A stretch of DNA of 64,000 nt, from NCBI RefSeq assembly GCF_009469595.2, contig NZ_SSXV01000010.1, forward strand, positions 1 through 64,000. Direction: 5' to 3'. This document shows positions 1 to 8,838 of the stretch, piece after piece (within the stretch, counting starts at the first letter, position 1; the number at the start of each line of letters is the position of its first letter). Made by a program: the position numbers and the translations under genes. Below the pieces are notes generated by a model. It was not told where the DNA came from. It worked only from the letters and a program-made list of their open reading frames with translations, and searched no databases. This DNA comes from Thauera sp. 2A1. GTDB taxonomy: Bacteria; Pseudomonadota; Gammaproteobacteria; Burkholderiales; Rhodocyclaceae.

Positions 1-67
1 GTTCGACTTGCATGTGTAAAGCATGCCGCCAGCGTTCAATCTGAGCCAGGATCAAACTCTTAAGTTC
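1..67 (-). rRNA. rrs: 16S ribosomal RNA, 5' end only
   Basis: The reverse complement contains the universal 27F site (AGAGTTTGATCCTGGCTCAG) followed by a typical betaproteobacterial 16S start. The gene runs leftward out of the window. By alignment to the E. coli mature end, seven bases before AGAGTTTGAT, the mature 5' end lies near position 67. Only the start of the rrn operon is present. The boundary is good to a few bases. Confidence 0.97.
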
Positions 68-381
68 AATCCTACAAAGTACTCAAAATACTGACTTAAT
101 CAGCATGAGCACCAATCATTGCGAAACATAAAGCCGCCGAAACGACTTCGCCGCAACAACCAAGCACCCACACTTATCGGTTGTTCAACTTTTTAAAGAA
201 CCGCTGCATCGCTGCAGCAGAGAAGCGAAATTATGATCAACTCAGAACAACTCGTCAACCCCCCGCGCCGCGCTTTCTAATCCGGCTCCAACTCCACCAG
301 ACCCGCAACACAGGCTCCTCGCCTCCCGCTCCCCCCAGCACCGCAACAGCCAAAACCACCGCAGCACTCAAAGAGGGGCGC
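68..381 (-). promoter_or_regulatory. rrn operon leader region
   Basis: This is the transcribed leader between the rrn promoter and the 16S start; transcription should begin near position 375. I see no coding potential on either strand; an apparent 93-codon plus-strand frame starting at 181 is proline-rich noise. The leader carries boxA and a hairpin (separate entry), followed by a segment resembling the boxC-type GTGTGGGTGC seen in E. coli leaders. Sequence next to the 16S end normally pairs with the 3' flank as an RNase III stem, but the partner lies outside the window. Confidence 0.8.
190..218 (-). promoter_or_regulatory. rrn boxA antitermination site with upstream hairpin
   Basis: On the minus strand GGTTCTTTAAAAA (202 to 190) closely resembles the boxA core TGCTCTTTAACA, which loads NusB-NusE for rRNA antitermination. 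Immediately upstream is a perfect hairpin with arms GCTGCA/TGCAGC (203-208 and 213-218) and a four-base loop, in the place where boxB-like structures sit. The call rests on motif likeness and position in an rrn leader. Confidence 0.8.
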
Positions 382-409
382 ATTATAAACACCAGAATCG
401 AATGGTCAA
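382..409 (-). promoter_or_regulatory. rrn P1-type sigma-70 promoter
   Basis: Minus strand: -35 TTGACC (409-404), 16-base spacer, perfect -10 TATAAT (387-382), then a GC-rich discriminator GCGCCCC, the signature of stringently controlled rRNA promoters. AT-rich sequence upstream (about 412-432) could act as an UP element. The promoter lies only about 55 bases beyond the dnaB stop codon, so dnaB read-through would enter the rrn operon. Confidence 0.85.
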
Positions 410-463
410 CACTTCAAGACAATCATTTTCGGCTCGGCGATCAGGATTTAAATTGCTCATGAA

Positions 464-1879
464 TCAATAATCGGAACCGCCGCCAAAACTTCCTCCGCCC
501 GCGTAATTCTCGAAGCGGGTGTTTTCACCAATGAAAGTCAGCCGTACGGTGCCGGTCGGACCGTTACGATGCTTGCCGATGATCAATTCGGCAGTGCCCT
601 TGTCGGGCGAGTCCGGGTTATAGACCTCGTCGCGGTAAATGAACATGATGATGTCCGCATCCTGTTCGATGGCGCCCGACTCGCGCAGGTCCGACATCAC
701 CGGGCGCTTGTTCGGCCGCTGCTCCAGACTGCGGTTGAGCTGCGACAGCGCAACAATGGGCACGTGCAACTCCTTGGCGAGCGATTTCACCGAGCGCGAG
801 ATCTCCGACAGCTCGGATGCCCGGTTGTCGCTCTCGCGCGTGCCACTCATCAACTGCAGGTAGTCGATGACGATCAGGCCGAGCTTGCCGCACTGGCGGG
901 AGAGGCGCCGCGCCCGGGCACGGAGATCGATCGGATTGAGCCCGGGCGTCTCGTCGATGAAGAGCGGCGCGTCGTAGAGCTTGCCCATGGCGACGGTGAG
1001 GCGCTGCCAGTCGTCGTCCGTCAGGCGGCCACTGCGGATCTTCTGCATGTCGATGCGCCCCACGGAGGAGATGAAGCGCGTTGCCAACTGCGTACCGGGC
1101 ATCTCCATCGAGAAAATCGCAACCGGCAGCCGCTGGTCGACGGCAATGTGTTCGGCCAGGTTGAGCGCGAAGGTCGTCTTGCCCATCGCCGGCCGGCCGG
1201 CGACGATGATCATGTCGGATGGCTGCAGGCCGGACGTCTTGTCGTCGAGGTCAATCAGACCCGTCGGCACGCCGGTGACCTCCGACGGATTGTCGCGATC
1301 GTAGAGCTCCTGCACCCGATCGACGACCTGCTTCAGGATGGGCTGGATGGACACGAAACCCGTCGAATGGCGCGCCCCGGCCTCCGCAATCTCGAAGACC
1401 TTGGCCTCGGCCTCGTCGAGCAGCATCTTGGCATCCTTGCCCGACGGACTCAACGCACTGGCGGCGATCTCGTCCCCCACAGCCACCAGTTTGCGCAGGA
1501 TGGCGCGCTCGCGGACGATCTCTGCGTAGCGCCGGATGTTCGCCGCCGAGGGTGTGTTGTTGGCGATCTCGGCCAGATAGGCGAGACCGCCGGCCTGCTC
1601 CGCCTCGCCGCTCTTCTCGAGCGATTCGAAGACGGTGACGACGTCCGCCGGCTTGCCCAAGTCGATCAGCTTGGCGATGTGGCGATAGATTCGGCGATGG
1701 TCATCGCGATAGAAGTCTGCCTCGCTGGCCAGATCCGCCACCCTCTCCCACGCCTGGTTGTCGAGCAGGATGCCGCCGATCAGTGACTGCTCAGCCTCGA
1801 GCGAGTGCGGAGGAAGCTTGATGGCGGCCAGTTGCGGATCGCCTCCCAGGTCGGGGGCGCGTCGGGTCTGGGTGTTCAT
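464..1879 (-). CDS. dnaB: Replicative DNA helicase DnaB
   Basis: DnaB is the hexameric 5'-3' helicase that unwinds the chromosome at the replication fork and recruits primase. The 471-residue product has the N-terminal helical domain (about 25-125) and the RecA-like ATPase core with Walker A GRPAMGKTT (Lys about 234) and the downstream VIDYLQLM segment. It ends in a Gly/Ser-rich tail. An in-frame GTG lies two codons upstream of the chosen ATG; neither has a clear Shine-Dalgarno site. It follows the rpsF-rplI operon on the same strand but is separated from it by a terminator, and faces into the rrn promoter. No intein is present. Confidence 0.97.
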   Translation of the reverse strand: MNTQTRRAPDLGGDPQLAAIKLPPHSLEAEQSLIGGILLDNQAWERVADLASEADFYRDDHRRIYRHIAKLIDLGKPADVVTVFESLEKSGEAEQAGGLAYLAEIANNTPSAANIRRYAEIVRERAILRKLVAVGDEIAASALSPSGKDAKMLLDEAEAKVFEIAEAGARHSTGFVSIQPILKQVVDRVQELYDRDNPSEVTGVPTGLIDLDDKTSGLQPSDMIIVAGRPAMGKTTFALNLAEHIAVDQRLPVAIFSMEMPGTQLATRFISSVGRIDMQKIRSGRLTDDDWQRLTVAMGKLYDAPLFIDETPGLNPIDLRARARRLSRQCGKLGLIVIDYLQLMSGTRESDNRASELSEISRSVKSLAKELHVPIVALSQLNRSLEQRPNKRPVMSDLRESGAIEQDADIIMFIYRDEVYNPDSPDKGTAELIIGKHRNGPTGTVRLTFIGENTRFENYAGGGSFGGGSDY

Positions 1880-1942
1880 GAGCACGGCCGATGATGCGAA
1901 AGGGAAAACATTCTAAGTCGCGACGGGTCGCCGCGTCAGAAT

Positions 1943-1973
1943 GCAAAAGGGCTGCCATGGGCAGCCCTTTTGC
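1943..1973 (-). terminator. Intrinsic terminator of the rpsF-rplI operon
   Basis: A perfect 14-bp stem (GCAAAAGGGCTGCC, 1943-1956, with its complement 1960-1973) and a three-base loop lies 20 bases past the rplI stop. The A/T flanks put a four-base U run at the 3' edge in the minus direction, and by symmetry it could also work in the other direction. It separates the ribosomal-protein operon from dnaB. Confidence 0.85.
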
Positions 1974-1992
1974 TTGATGCGAGCGATTTGGC

Positions 1993-2445
1993 TTACTGCT
2001 GCTCACCCACCACCGCGACGGTGATCGTGGCGACCACGTCGGAGTGCAGGCCGACCTCGAGCTGGGTCTCACCAACGGTCTTCAGCGGGCCGTCCGGCAT
2101 GCGGATGGCCGCTCGTTCGACCTGGAAGCCCTGCGCTGCAAGCGCCTCGGCGACGTCGGCATTGGTGACCGAGCCAAACAGGCGGCCGTCCATGCCAGCC
2201 TTGCGGCTGACCTGAACAGTGACGCCTTCGAGCTGAGCGGCGATCGCCTGCGAAGCGGCCAGCTTGTCAGCCTGCTGGCGCTCGAGCTCGGCGCGACGCG
2301 CTTCGAATTCCGCGAGGTTCGCCTGCGTGGCACGCTTGGCCTTGCCCTGCGGGATCAGGTAATTGCGGGCGTAGCCGTCCTTGACCCTGACCACGTCGCC
2401 CAGGCCACCGAGGTTCACAACCTTGTCGAGAAGAATGATTTGCAT
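1993..2445 (-). CDS. rplI: 50S ribosomal protein L9
   Basis: L9 binds 23S rRNA at the base of the L1 stalk and helps keep reading frame. The 150-residue product starts with the hallmark [13 protein letters not shown] and the loop [15 protein letters not shown]. It then has the long charged connecting helix and the C-terminal domain, and its length is normal for the family. It is the last gene of rpsF-priB-rpsR-rplI, 15 bases after rpsR, and is followed by the terminator at 1943-1973. Confidence 0.97.
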   Translation of the reverse strand: MQIILLDKVVNLGGLGDVVRVKDGYARNYLIPQGKAKRATQANLAEFEARRAELERQQADKLAASQAIAAQLEGVTVQVSRKAGMDGRLFGSVTNADVAEALAAQGFQVERAAIRMPDGPLKTVGETQLEVGLHSDVVATITVAVVGEQQ

Positions 2446-2460
2446 GACGTCTATCCTCTC

Positions 2461-2736
2461 TTACTGGTGCAGGTCGGTGTAAGGCATCAGGGCCAGGAAG
2501 CGCGCGCGCTTCACGGCGACCGACAGTTGGCGCTGGTAACCGGCCTTGGTGCCGGTGATGCGCGCCGGCATGATCTTGGCGTTCTCGGTGATGAAGTCCT
2601 TCAGGATCTCGACGTCCTTGTAATCGACTTCCTCGATCTTCTCCGCGGTGAAGCGGCAGAACTTGCGACGCTTGAAGAGACCACGACCGCCGCGATCATC
2701 TTTTTTCTTGAACTTGGACTTGGGCTTGAAAGCCAT
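2461..2736 (-). CDS. rpsR: 30S ribosomal protein S18
   Basis: S18 forms a heterodimer with S6 on the 30S platform. The 91-residue product has a basic N terminus, the conserved core [10 protein letters not shown] and the C-terminal [11 protein letters not shown] signature. GGAAACTGAAATG precedes the start. It begins one base after the priB stop, so translation is probably coupled. The S6:S18 dimer may also repress this operon through the leader hairpin at 3459-3486. Confidence 0.97.
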   Translation of the reverse strand: MAFKPKSKFKKKDDRGGRGLFKRRKFCRFTAEKIEEVDYKDVEILKDFITENAKIMPARITGTKAGYQRQLSVAVKRARFLALMPYTDLHQ

Positions 2737-2737
2737 T

Positions 2738-3052
2738 TCAGTTTCCTTCCAGAAATTCGATTGTGTTCAGGTGCAGGACCGGGCTGCGACTGCGCATGCT
2801 CCTGGCGGCGAGGAACCCGGTGATCTTCACCGCGACTCCAGGCGAGACCACTGCCAGCACGCCGGCCAGTTCGCCGACGGCCACCGCCTGCAGCTCGACC
2901 GAAACATCGCGGGCAAGCCCCGCTTCCATCTGTTTCGATTCATGTGCCAGGACGCAGCTTGCGACCGGCACACCAGCAGGCGTTCGACGCAGCGGCAGCA
3001 CTTCGGCCACGCGCGCATCGAGGCGCAGTTCGTTCAACCCCGGTTCAGGCAA
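2738..3052 (-). CDS. priB: Primosomal replication protein N (PriB)
   Basis: PriB is a single-stranded-DNA-binding OB-fold protein of the PriA restart primosome. The 104-residue product shows the family features: an N-terminal [17 protein letters not shown] strand, the ESKQMEAG turn, and a C-terminal strand ending LHLNTIEF. Its place between rpsF and rpsR is the classic beta/gammaproteobacterial position. The furthest start is TTG, one base after the rpsF stop; another TTG five codons on is also possible. A weak TTG start would keep PriB well below the ribosomal proteins despite the shared mRNA, which is inference. Confidence 0.9.
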   Translation of the reverse strand: MPEPGLNELRLDARVAEVLPLRRTPAGVPVASCVLAHESKQMEAGLARDVSVELQAVAVGELAGVLAVVSPGVAVKITGFLAARSMRSRSPVLHLNTIEFLEGN

Positions 3053-3053
3053 C

Positions 3054-3431
3054 TCAGGCAGCTTCAGCGGCCGGCTTGGCTTCGTCGGACGACGTGCTCA
3101 GCGAGCGCGACTTCTCTTCCTTCATCATCGGCGACGGCGTGGTCACCGCCTTCTTCATCTTGATGGTGAGGTGACGCAGCACGGCGTCGTTGAACTTGAA
3201 GGCGTGCTCGAGCTCGGCCAGCGTCTCGCCGTCGCACTCGATGTTCATCAGCACGTAGTGGGCCTTGTGCACCTTCTGGATCGGGTAGGCCATCTGGCGG
3301 CGGCCCCAGTCTTCCAGGCGGTGGATCTGGCCGTTGCGGCCGGTCACGAGCGTCTTGTAGCGCTCGATCATCGCCGGGACCTGTTCCGACTGGTCCGGAT
3401 GGACGATGAACACGATTTCGTAATGTCGCAT
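3054..3431 (-). CDS. rpsF: 30S ribosomal protein S6
   Basis: S6 pairs with S18 on the 30S platform. The 125-residue product begins [19 protein letters not shown] and carries the conserved [18 protein letters not shown] segment. Its C-terminal tail is Lys/Ser/Ala-rich. The open frame extends 36 codons upstream, but the start at 3431 has a strong AAGGAG seven bases before it and matches family N termini. First gene of the operon; promoter at 3502-3529. Confidence 0.96.
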   Translation of the reverse strand: MRHYEIVFIVHPDQSEQVPAMIERYKTLVTGRNGQIHRLEDWGRRQMAYPIQKVHKAHYVLMNIECDGETLAELEHAFKFNDAVLRHLTIKMKKAVTTPSPMMKEEKSRSLSTSSDEAKPAAEAA

Positions 3432-3458
3432 GCAAACTCCTTGCGGTTGATTGAAACA

Positions 3459-3486
3459 GCTCCCCGGCATGCGATTCCGGTGGAGC
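3459..3486 (-). promoter_or_regulatory. rpsF leader hairpin, candidate S6:S18 autoregulatory element
   Basis: In the minus-strand 5' leader of rpsF the sequence folds as GCTCC / bulged A / CCGG / nine-base loop / CCGG / GGAGC: nine pairs interrupted by one bulged base. It ends 27 bases before the rpsF start. Bacterial rpsF leaders are known to carry a structured element bound by S6:S18 as feedback. The hairpin is visible; the regulatory role is inferred from position. Confidence 0.5.
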
Positions 3487-3501
3487 AAGGGAAGGGGCGG
3501 G

Positions 3502-3529
3502 ATTCTAGCAAGAAGCGCTGGAAAATCAA
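3502..3529 (-). promoter_or_regulatory. Sigma-70 promoter of the rpsF operon
   Basis: Minus strand: -35 TTGATT (3529-3524), 16-base spacer, -10 TAGAAT (3507-3502). Transcription should start near 3495, giving a leader of about 63 bases that contains the hairpin at 3459-3486. There is no experimental support, but position and match are good. Confidence 0.6.
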
Positions 3530-3693
3530 AGCCGAGCATCCCGTCAACCGGATGCGTCGGCGCTCCCGTCAGTGTGGGGGCGCTTACAAAATCCTGCTTA
3601 CACTCTGACCCAGCCCCACCGACAGCGCTTCACCTATGATCCGCTCATCAGGGCTTTGCCCCGATTCAAGAACAACCGAAAAAGAGGCAGACC

Positions 3694-4035
3694 ATGAAAG
3701 CGAACTCTCCCCGCGCGATGCTTGCCGCACTGCTGTGCGGCGGCCTGCTCGCCGCCACCGCCGCCCATGCCGACCGCGGAGACTGGGACGGTCCCGGTCG
3801 CGGCTGGGGTCATTACAAGCATCACCATCATCACCGCTACGACCGCGACTACGACAGGGGCCCCACCGTGATTCGCGAGCGCGTGATCGTGCGCGAGCGC
3901 CCAAGCTATTACTACGACCCGCCAGTCGTGCAGAACTACTATTACAGCGAGCCGGTGCGCACTTACCGCTACAGCCGCTCGCCTGCCATCGTCGTCGGCG
4001 TCGACATCCCTCCGCTGGTGATTCCGCTGCGCTGA
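3694..4035 (+). CDS. Small secreted Tyr/His/Arg-rich protein of unknown function
   Basis: A 113-residue protein with a clear Sec signal peptide (about 1-26, cleavage after AAHA). A His/Gly/Asp-rich stretch with a run of five His follows, then tyrosine-rich repeats (YYYDPP, NYYYSEP) and an IPPLVIPLR end. I cannot assign a function; His-rich secreted proteins sometimes bind metal, but nothing here proves it. AGAGGCAG lies upstream of the start. The 5' region has a direct repeat GCTTACA (3582-3588 and 3596-3602) that could be a regulator site. It stands alone between the divergent rpsF operon and the convergent hrpA. Confidence 0.7.
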   Translation: MKANSPRAMLAALLCGGLLAATAAHADRGDWDGPGRGWGHYKHHHHHRYDRDYDRGPTVIRERVIVRERPSYYYDPPVVQNYYYSEPVRTYRYSRSPAIVVGVDIPPLVIPLR

Positions 4036-4060
4036 TTCGCAAACAGCCGGCCCGGGACGA

Positions 4061-7000
4061 TTACCGCGGCCGGCTCTCCCAGATCTTCTGCAGGCGCTTG
4101 ACCGAAACCGGCATCGGCGTCTTCAGTTCCTGCGCGTAGAGCCCCACACGCAATTCCTCGAGCAGCCAGCGGAAATCGTCCAGGAACGGATCGGCCACAC
4201 CCGCCCGGCGCTTGGCGAGCGCTTCGCGCTCCCAGGCCTGCGCCAGCGCCTTCCACTCAGCCATCAACTGCGCATCCCGCGCGGGGTTGTTACGGAACTT
4301 GTCCACCCGCACCGACGCCGCCTTCAGGTAGCGCGGGAAGTGCGACAAGCGCTCCCACGGAAAGACGGTCAGGAAATCCTTGGGCAGCAGTGCGAGCAAC
4401 TGGGCCTGCATGTCGGCGACGAGGTCAGGAACGGCCTTCAGTCCGGCGAGACGTTTCTGCAGGCCGGCGTATTCGCTCACGAGTTGGCCAGCCAGGCGCA
4501 TGAATTCGTGGGCAACCAGCGTCACCCGCGGCTTGGCTTCGGCACAGCGTCGGGCGAAAGCCTCGGCGTCCGCCGGCACTGGATCGAGCAGGCAGCAGCG
4601 CGCCAGTGTGGCCTCCACCAGACGCGCCTTCAACTCGGCCTCGGTGCCGAAGCTCATGTACTGCAGCGCGAGTTCGCGCAGGCCAGGCAAGCGCTCGACG
4701 GCACGGACCTGATCCTTGAGAGTCAAGGCGAACAGTCGTGCCAGACCCTTGCGATGGACGCGCGCCGCCTCGTCCGGCGTGTCGTAGGGGCGCAGCGACA
4801 CGCCCTCGCCATCGTCGTGCAGGGCCGGGAAGCCGATCACATCGCGCCCCGCGACCTTGACCTCGAGCAGTTCGGGGAGCGCGTCGAAGGACCAGGTGGT
4901 GAAACTCGCCGCAGGCGCCGCAGCCTGTGGCTGTGAGGGCTTGCGCTCGTCGGTGCGCTCCGTGCCGAGCTTGGCCTCCCTGCCCTCAGGCAGCCGTCCA
5001 GACATCGCGCCGGAGGGAGCGCCGCTCGCTGCGCTCAGCGCCACCGCCAGCGCACCGCCAATCTTCGCGCCGCTGAAACGGGCCGCCACCTGCTCGCGGA
5101 AGCGCGCGCGCAGCTCGGCGAGGTTGCGTGACTGACCGAGCATGCGTCCGTGCTCGTCGATGACGCGGAAGTTCATGAAGCAGTGCGGCTTCAGATTCTC
5201 CAGCCGGAAGCTCTCCAACGGCAGCTTGAGCTGCACGCGCTCCTCGACGAAGCGCTGCAGCGCCTTCAGCAGCGGCTCGTCGGCGTCGAGGTCACCGGCC
5301 TCGAACGCGGCCATGAAGGCGGCGGCGCTGTCGGCCATCGGCTGCAGGCGGTGGCGATGCTTCTGCGGCACCGTCTTCAGCAGCGCAGTGATCTTCTCCT
5401 CCAGCAGGCCTGGCACCAGCCATTCACAGCGGTTGGCAGAGACCTGGTTCAGCATCGCCAGCGGCACCGTCAGGGTCACGCCGTCGTCCGTTTCGCCGGG
5501 CTGGTGCAGGTAGGCGAGCGTCAGTTTCTGGCCCAGCACCTCGAAGCGCGTCGGAAAGCGATCGGTGGTCACCCCCTCGGCGTCGTGGCGCATCAACTGG
5601 TCGCGCGTCAGGTACAGCAGCTTCGGATCGGTCTTCTCGGCCGGCTTGCGCCATGCGTCGAAAGAAGCCAGGTCGAGCACATCCACGGGAATCTTGCTGT
5701 CGTAGAAAGCCTCGATCAGCGTTTCGTCGACAAGCACATCGGGGCGACGCGACTTGTGCTCGAGGCGCTCGATCTCCGCCACCAGGCGCTGGTTGTGCGC
5801 AAAGAACGGCATGGACCGGGCTGGCCCCTCGGCGATGTCCCCGGCCACCAGGCCTTCGCGGATGAACAATTCGCGGCACAGGCTGGGGTCGATCTCGCCG
5901 TAGGTCACGCCGCGCCGCGCATACAGCACCAGCCCATGCACGGTGCCGCGCTCCCAGGCGCGCACGCTGCCGGCGCTCCGGGACCAGTGCGGCTCGAACA
6001 CCGAACGCTTCAGGAGGTGGGCGCCGACCTCCTCCACCCACTCCGGCTCGATGCGCGCGATGCAACGGCCGAACAGCCGGCTGGTCTCGACCAGCTCGGC
6101 GGCCATGATCCACTTGCCCGCCTTCTTCGCCAGCGCCGAGCCGGGATGCGGCCAGAACTTGATGCCGCGCGCGCCCAGATACGAACCGGCCTGCGGACCC
6201 GAGGCGTCCTCGACCTTGCAGCCCACATGGCCGAGCAGACCGGCGAGCAGCGCCTTGTGGATGGCCTCATAGTTCGCTGGCAACTGGTTTTCCTTCCAGC
6301 CGTGCTCGGCGCACAGCACATGCAACTGGGCGTGCACGTCGCGCCACTCGCGCATGCGCATGTACGACAGGAAATGCTTCTTGCACCAGGCCTTCTGCTT
6401 GCTGCCCGATTCGTGGCGCTGGATCTCGTCCCACGCCTTCCACAGATGCAGGTACCACAGGAACTCCGAGCGCTGGTCCTGCTCGCCGCCGCGAAACCTT
6501 GCATGCGCCTGGTCGGCCGCGCCCGGGCTGTCCTGCGGGCGCTCGCGCGGATCCTGCACCGACAGCGCGGCGGCGATCACCAGCAGCTCGGCGAGGCAGC
6601 CGCGGTCGCGCGCAGCGAGGATCATGCGGCCGATCTTGGGGTCGAGCGGCAGCTTGCCGAGTTCGCGGCCGATCGGCGTCAGCTCGCGCGCCTCGTCGTC
6701 GGTGACCGCGCCGAGTTCGGTCAGCAGCGCATAGCCGTCGCCGATCAGGCGCGAGCCGGGCGCATCGATGAAGGGGAAGTCCTCGACCGCGCCCAGCTTC
6801 AGCGACTTCATGCGCAGGATCACGCCGGCAAGCGAGGAGCGCAGGATCTCGGGATCGGTATGCGCCGGCCGCCTGGCAAAGTCGTCCTCGTCGTAGAGGC
6901 GGAAGCAGATGCCGTCCATCACCCGGCCGCAGCGGCCGGCGCGCTGTTGCGCGGCCGATTGCGCGACCTTCTCGATCTGCAGTTGCTCGACCTTGTTGCG

Positions 7001-8158
7001 CGGCGAGTAGCGCTTGACCCGGGCCAGGCCGGTGTCGACCACGTAGCGGATCCCCGGCACGGTGAGCGAGGTTTCGGCGACGTTGGTCGACAGCACCACG
7101 CGCCGCCCGCTGGAGGGCGCGAACACCCGCGCCTGCTCCTGCGCCGACTGGCGCGCGAACAGCGGCAGGATCTCGGTGCCCGGCAGGTGGTGCGCCTTGC
7201 GCAGCGCCTCGGCGGCCTCGCGGATCTCGCGTTCGCCGGGCAGGAACACCAGCACGTCGCCCGGGCCGCAGCGCTGCGCCTCGTCCACCGCATCCACCAA
7301 GGCATCGAGCAGGTCGCGGCCGCGCTCGCGCTCCTTCCGCGCCAGCGCGCGCTCGTCGGCGCGCGCTGGCGCCACCTCCTCGTCGGGCTCGACCGGCCGC
7401 CAGCGCATCTCGATCGGGTACAGCCGGCCGGACACTTCGATCACCGGCGCCGGACGCCCGGCCGCATCGGCGAAATGCCTGGCGAAGCGCTCGGCGTCGA
7501 GCGTCGCCGAAGTGACGATGAGCTTGAGGTCGGGACGCCTGGGCAGCAGCGTGCGCAGGTAGCCGAGCAGGAAGTCGATGTTGAGGCTGCGCTCGTGCGC
7601 CTCGTCGATGATGATCGTGTCGTAGGCAGCGAGCAGCGGATCGGTCTGCGTCTCGGCGAGCAGGATGCCGTCGGTCATCAGCTTGATGTGGCTGGACGCG
7701 CTCAGCTTGTCGGTGAAGCGGATCTTGTAGCCCACCGCCTGGCCGAGCGGGCTGTTCAGCTCCTGCGCGATGCGGGTCGCGGTGGCGCGCGCCGCCAGCC
7801 GGCGCGGCTGCGTGTGGCCGATCAGGCCCGCGGCGCCGCGGCCGAGCGCGAGGCAGATCTTGGGCAGTTGCGTGGTCTTGCCCGAGCCCGTCTCGCCGCA
7901 GACGATGATGACCTGGTGCGCGGAAAGCGCGGCGGCGATCTCCTCGCGCCGCCCGGACACCGGCAGCTCGGCAGGAAAATCCGGCTTCGGCAAGGCTGCG
8001 ACCCGTTCAGCCAGCATCGCGCGCGAACGCTCGAGCAGCGCATCGAAATCGCCCTGCAGGCGGGCCTGGCGAGCCTGGGCGCGGGCGTCGGCCGCGTTTC
8101 CCGCAGTGCTCCGCAGGTCGCGCGCCATGCGACGCAGGCGCGGACGGTCCGCGCTCAT
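4061..8158 (-). CDS. hrpA: ATP-dependent RNA helicase HrpA (DEAH box)
   Basis: HrpA-type helicases act on RNA and help rescue stalled or collided ribosomes. The 1365-residue product has Walker A GETGSGKTT (Lys 94), DEAH (185-188), a VTSATLDAERFA motif III, the QRAGRCGR motif VI, the helicase-associated and OB-fold domains, and the long C-terminal DUF3418 region typical of HrpA. An open frame runs 53 codons further upstream but overlaps the divergent gene and has no family-like sequence, so the ATG at 8158 is chosen. The long minus-strand gene creates a spurious antisense frame of over 1000 codons. Confidence 0.95.
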   Translation of the reverse strand: MSADRPRLRRMARDLRSTAGNAADARAQARQARLQGDFDALLERSRAMLAERVAALPKPDFPAELPVSGRREEIAAALSAHQVIIVCGETGSGKTTQLPKICLALGRGAAGLIGHTQPRRLAARATATRIAQELNSPLGQAVGYKIRFTDKLSASSHIKLMTDGILLAETQTDPLLAAYDTIIIDEAHERSLNIDFLLGYLRTLLPRRPDLKLIVTSATLDAERFARHFADAAGRPAPVIEVSGRLYPIEMRWRPVEPDEEVAPARADERALARKERERGRDLLDALVDAVDEAQRCGPGDVLVFLPGEREIREAAEALRKAHHLPGTEILPLFARQSAQEQARVFAPSSGRRVVLSTNVAETSLTVPGIRYVVDTGLARVKRYSPRNKVEQLQIEKVAQSAAQQRAGRCGRVMDGICFRLYDEDDFARRPAHTDPEILRSSLAGVILRMKSLKLGAVEDFPFIDAPGSRLIGDGYALLTELGAVTDDEARELTPIGRELGKLPLDPKIGRMILAARDRGCLAELLVIAAALSVQDPRERPQDSPGAADQAHARFRGGEQDQRSEFLWYLHLWKAWDEIQRHESGSKQKAWCKKHFLSYMRMREWRDVHAQLHVLCAEHGWKENQLPANYEAIHKALLAGLLGHVGCKVEDASGPQAGSYLGARGIKFWPHPGSALAKKAGKWIMAAELVETSRLFGRCIARIEPEWVEEVGAHLLKRSVFEPHWSRSAGSVRAWERGTVHGLVLYARRGVTYGEIDPSLCRELFIREGLVAGDIAEGPARSMPFFAHNQRLVAEIERLEHKSRRPDVLVDETLIEAFYDSKIPVDVLDLASFDAWRKPAEKTDPKLLYLTRDQLMRHDAEGVTTDRFPTRFEVLGQKLTLAYLHQPGETDDGVTLTVPLAMLNQVSANRCEWLVPGLLEEKITALLKTVPQKHRHRLQPMADSAAAFMAAFEAGDLDADEPLLKALQRFVEERVQLKLPLESFRLENLKPHCFMNFRVIDEHGRMLGQSRNLAELRARFREQVAARFSGAKIGGALAVALSAASGAPSGAMSGRLPEGREAKLGTERTDERKPSQPQAAAPAASFTTWSFDALPELLEVKVAGRDVIGFPALHDDGEGVSLRPYDTPDEAARVHRKGLARLFALTLKDQVRAVERLPGLRELALQYMSFGTEAELKARLVEATLARCCLLDPVPADAEAFARRCAEAKPRVTLVAHEFMRLAGQLVSEYAGLQKRLAGLKAVPDLVADMQAQLLALLPKDFLTVFPWERLSHFPRYLKAASVRVDKFRNNPARDAQLMAEWKALAQAWEREALAKRRAGVADPFLDDFRWLLEELRVGLYAQELKTPMPVSVKRLQKIWESRPR

Positions 8159-8319
8159 GCAGTCATCGACTTGCTCCACACGCGGACCCTGCCGCCCCCC
8201 TGCCCGTTCCACCCTCATCGTCGTCCGCTGCCAGTTGAAGGCGGATATTATCCCTTTGTTGCAGCGCAGGTGCGACAATGAAAACCCGTTCAGAGCGCTG
8301 CCGCACGCCCACCGCACCC

Positions 8320-8838
8320 ATGACCACGTCGCTCATCGCCGCCGTCGTCTACCGTCCCGACGACCCGCTCGAAGCCCTGCTGGACAATGTCGCGCGCAGC
8401 CTCGCCGCACGCGGCGTCAGGCTGGGCGGCGTGATCCAGCACGCCCTTCCCGCGCGCGGTGAGCAGGCCTGCGGCATGCAGCTCGAGAATCTGGAAACCG
8501 GCGAACGTTTCCACCTGTCGCAGAACCTCGGCGCCGGCTCGGCCGCCTGCCGTCTCGACGCGGATGCTCTGGCGCGAGGCGCCATGGCCGTCCGGGCCGC
8601 GGTCGAACACCGGGTGGAGCTGGTCGTCATCAACAAGTTCGGCGCGCAGGAGGCCGCCGGCGCCGGGCTGCGCGACGACATGGCGCAGGCGGTCGCGATC
8701 GGCGTTCCGGTGCTGACCGCGGTCGCAGAACGTTTCGTCCCGGACTGGAAGGCCTTCGCCGGCGACGACTGCGCGCTGCTGCCTCCGCGGCTCGACGCGG
8801 TACTGTCCTGGTGGGACCAGTTGCAGGCGCAAGGATGA
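8320..8838 (+). CDS. DUF2478 family protein
   Basis: A 172-residue soluble protein, apparently DUF2478: an N-terminal [10 protein letters not shown] strand/loop, [10 protein letters not shown], a basic/acidic middle, a [11 protein letters not shown] segment and an [11 protein letters not shown] strand. The overall pattern suggests a nucleotide-binding alpha/beta fold, without a classical Walker A. An ATG 14 codons upstream (8278, preceded by AGGTG) is possible; the chosen ATG fits the family N terminus better. It overlaps the next gene by four bases (ATGA), so the two are probably translationally coupled. Biochemical role unknown; relatives are sometimes found near molybdenum genes. Confidence 0.65.
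   Translation: MTTSLIAAVVYRPDDPLEALLDNVARSLAARGVRLGGVIQHALPARGEQACGMQLENLETGERFHLSQNLGAGSAACRLDADALARGAMAVRAAVEHRVELVVINKFGAQEAAGAGLRDDMAQAVAIGVPVLTAVAERFVPDWKAFAGDDCALLPPRLDAVLSWWDQLQAQG

Noticed and set aside
181..462. A 93-codon plus-strand frame in the rrn leader
   Set aside because: It overlaps a near-perfect rrn promoter and boxA on the other strand and encodes proline/threonine-rich noise.
569..1786. Plus-strand frame of 405 codons opposite dnaB
   Set aside because: Antisense shadow of a strongly conserved helicase gene; no recognisable product.
5150..8281. A plus-strand open frame of about 1040 codons antisense to hrpA
   Set aside because: It mirrors the hrpA codon pattern in a GC-rich genome, is rich in His/Gln/Arg/Ala, shows no family motif, and has no independent start signal.
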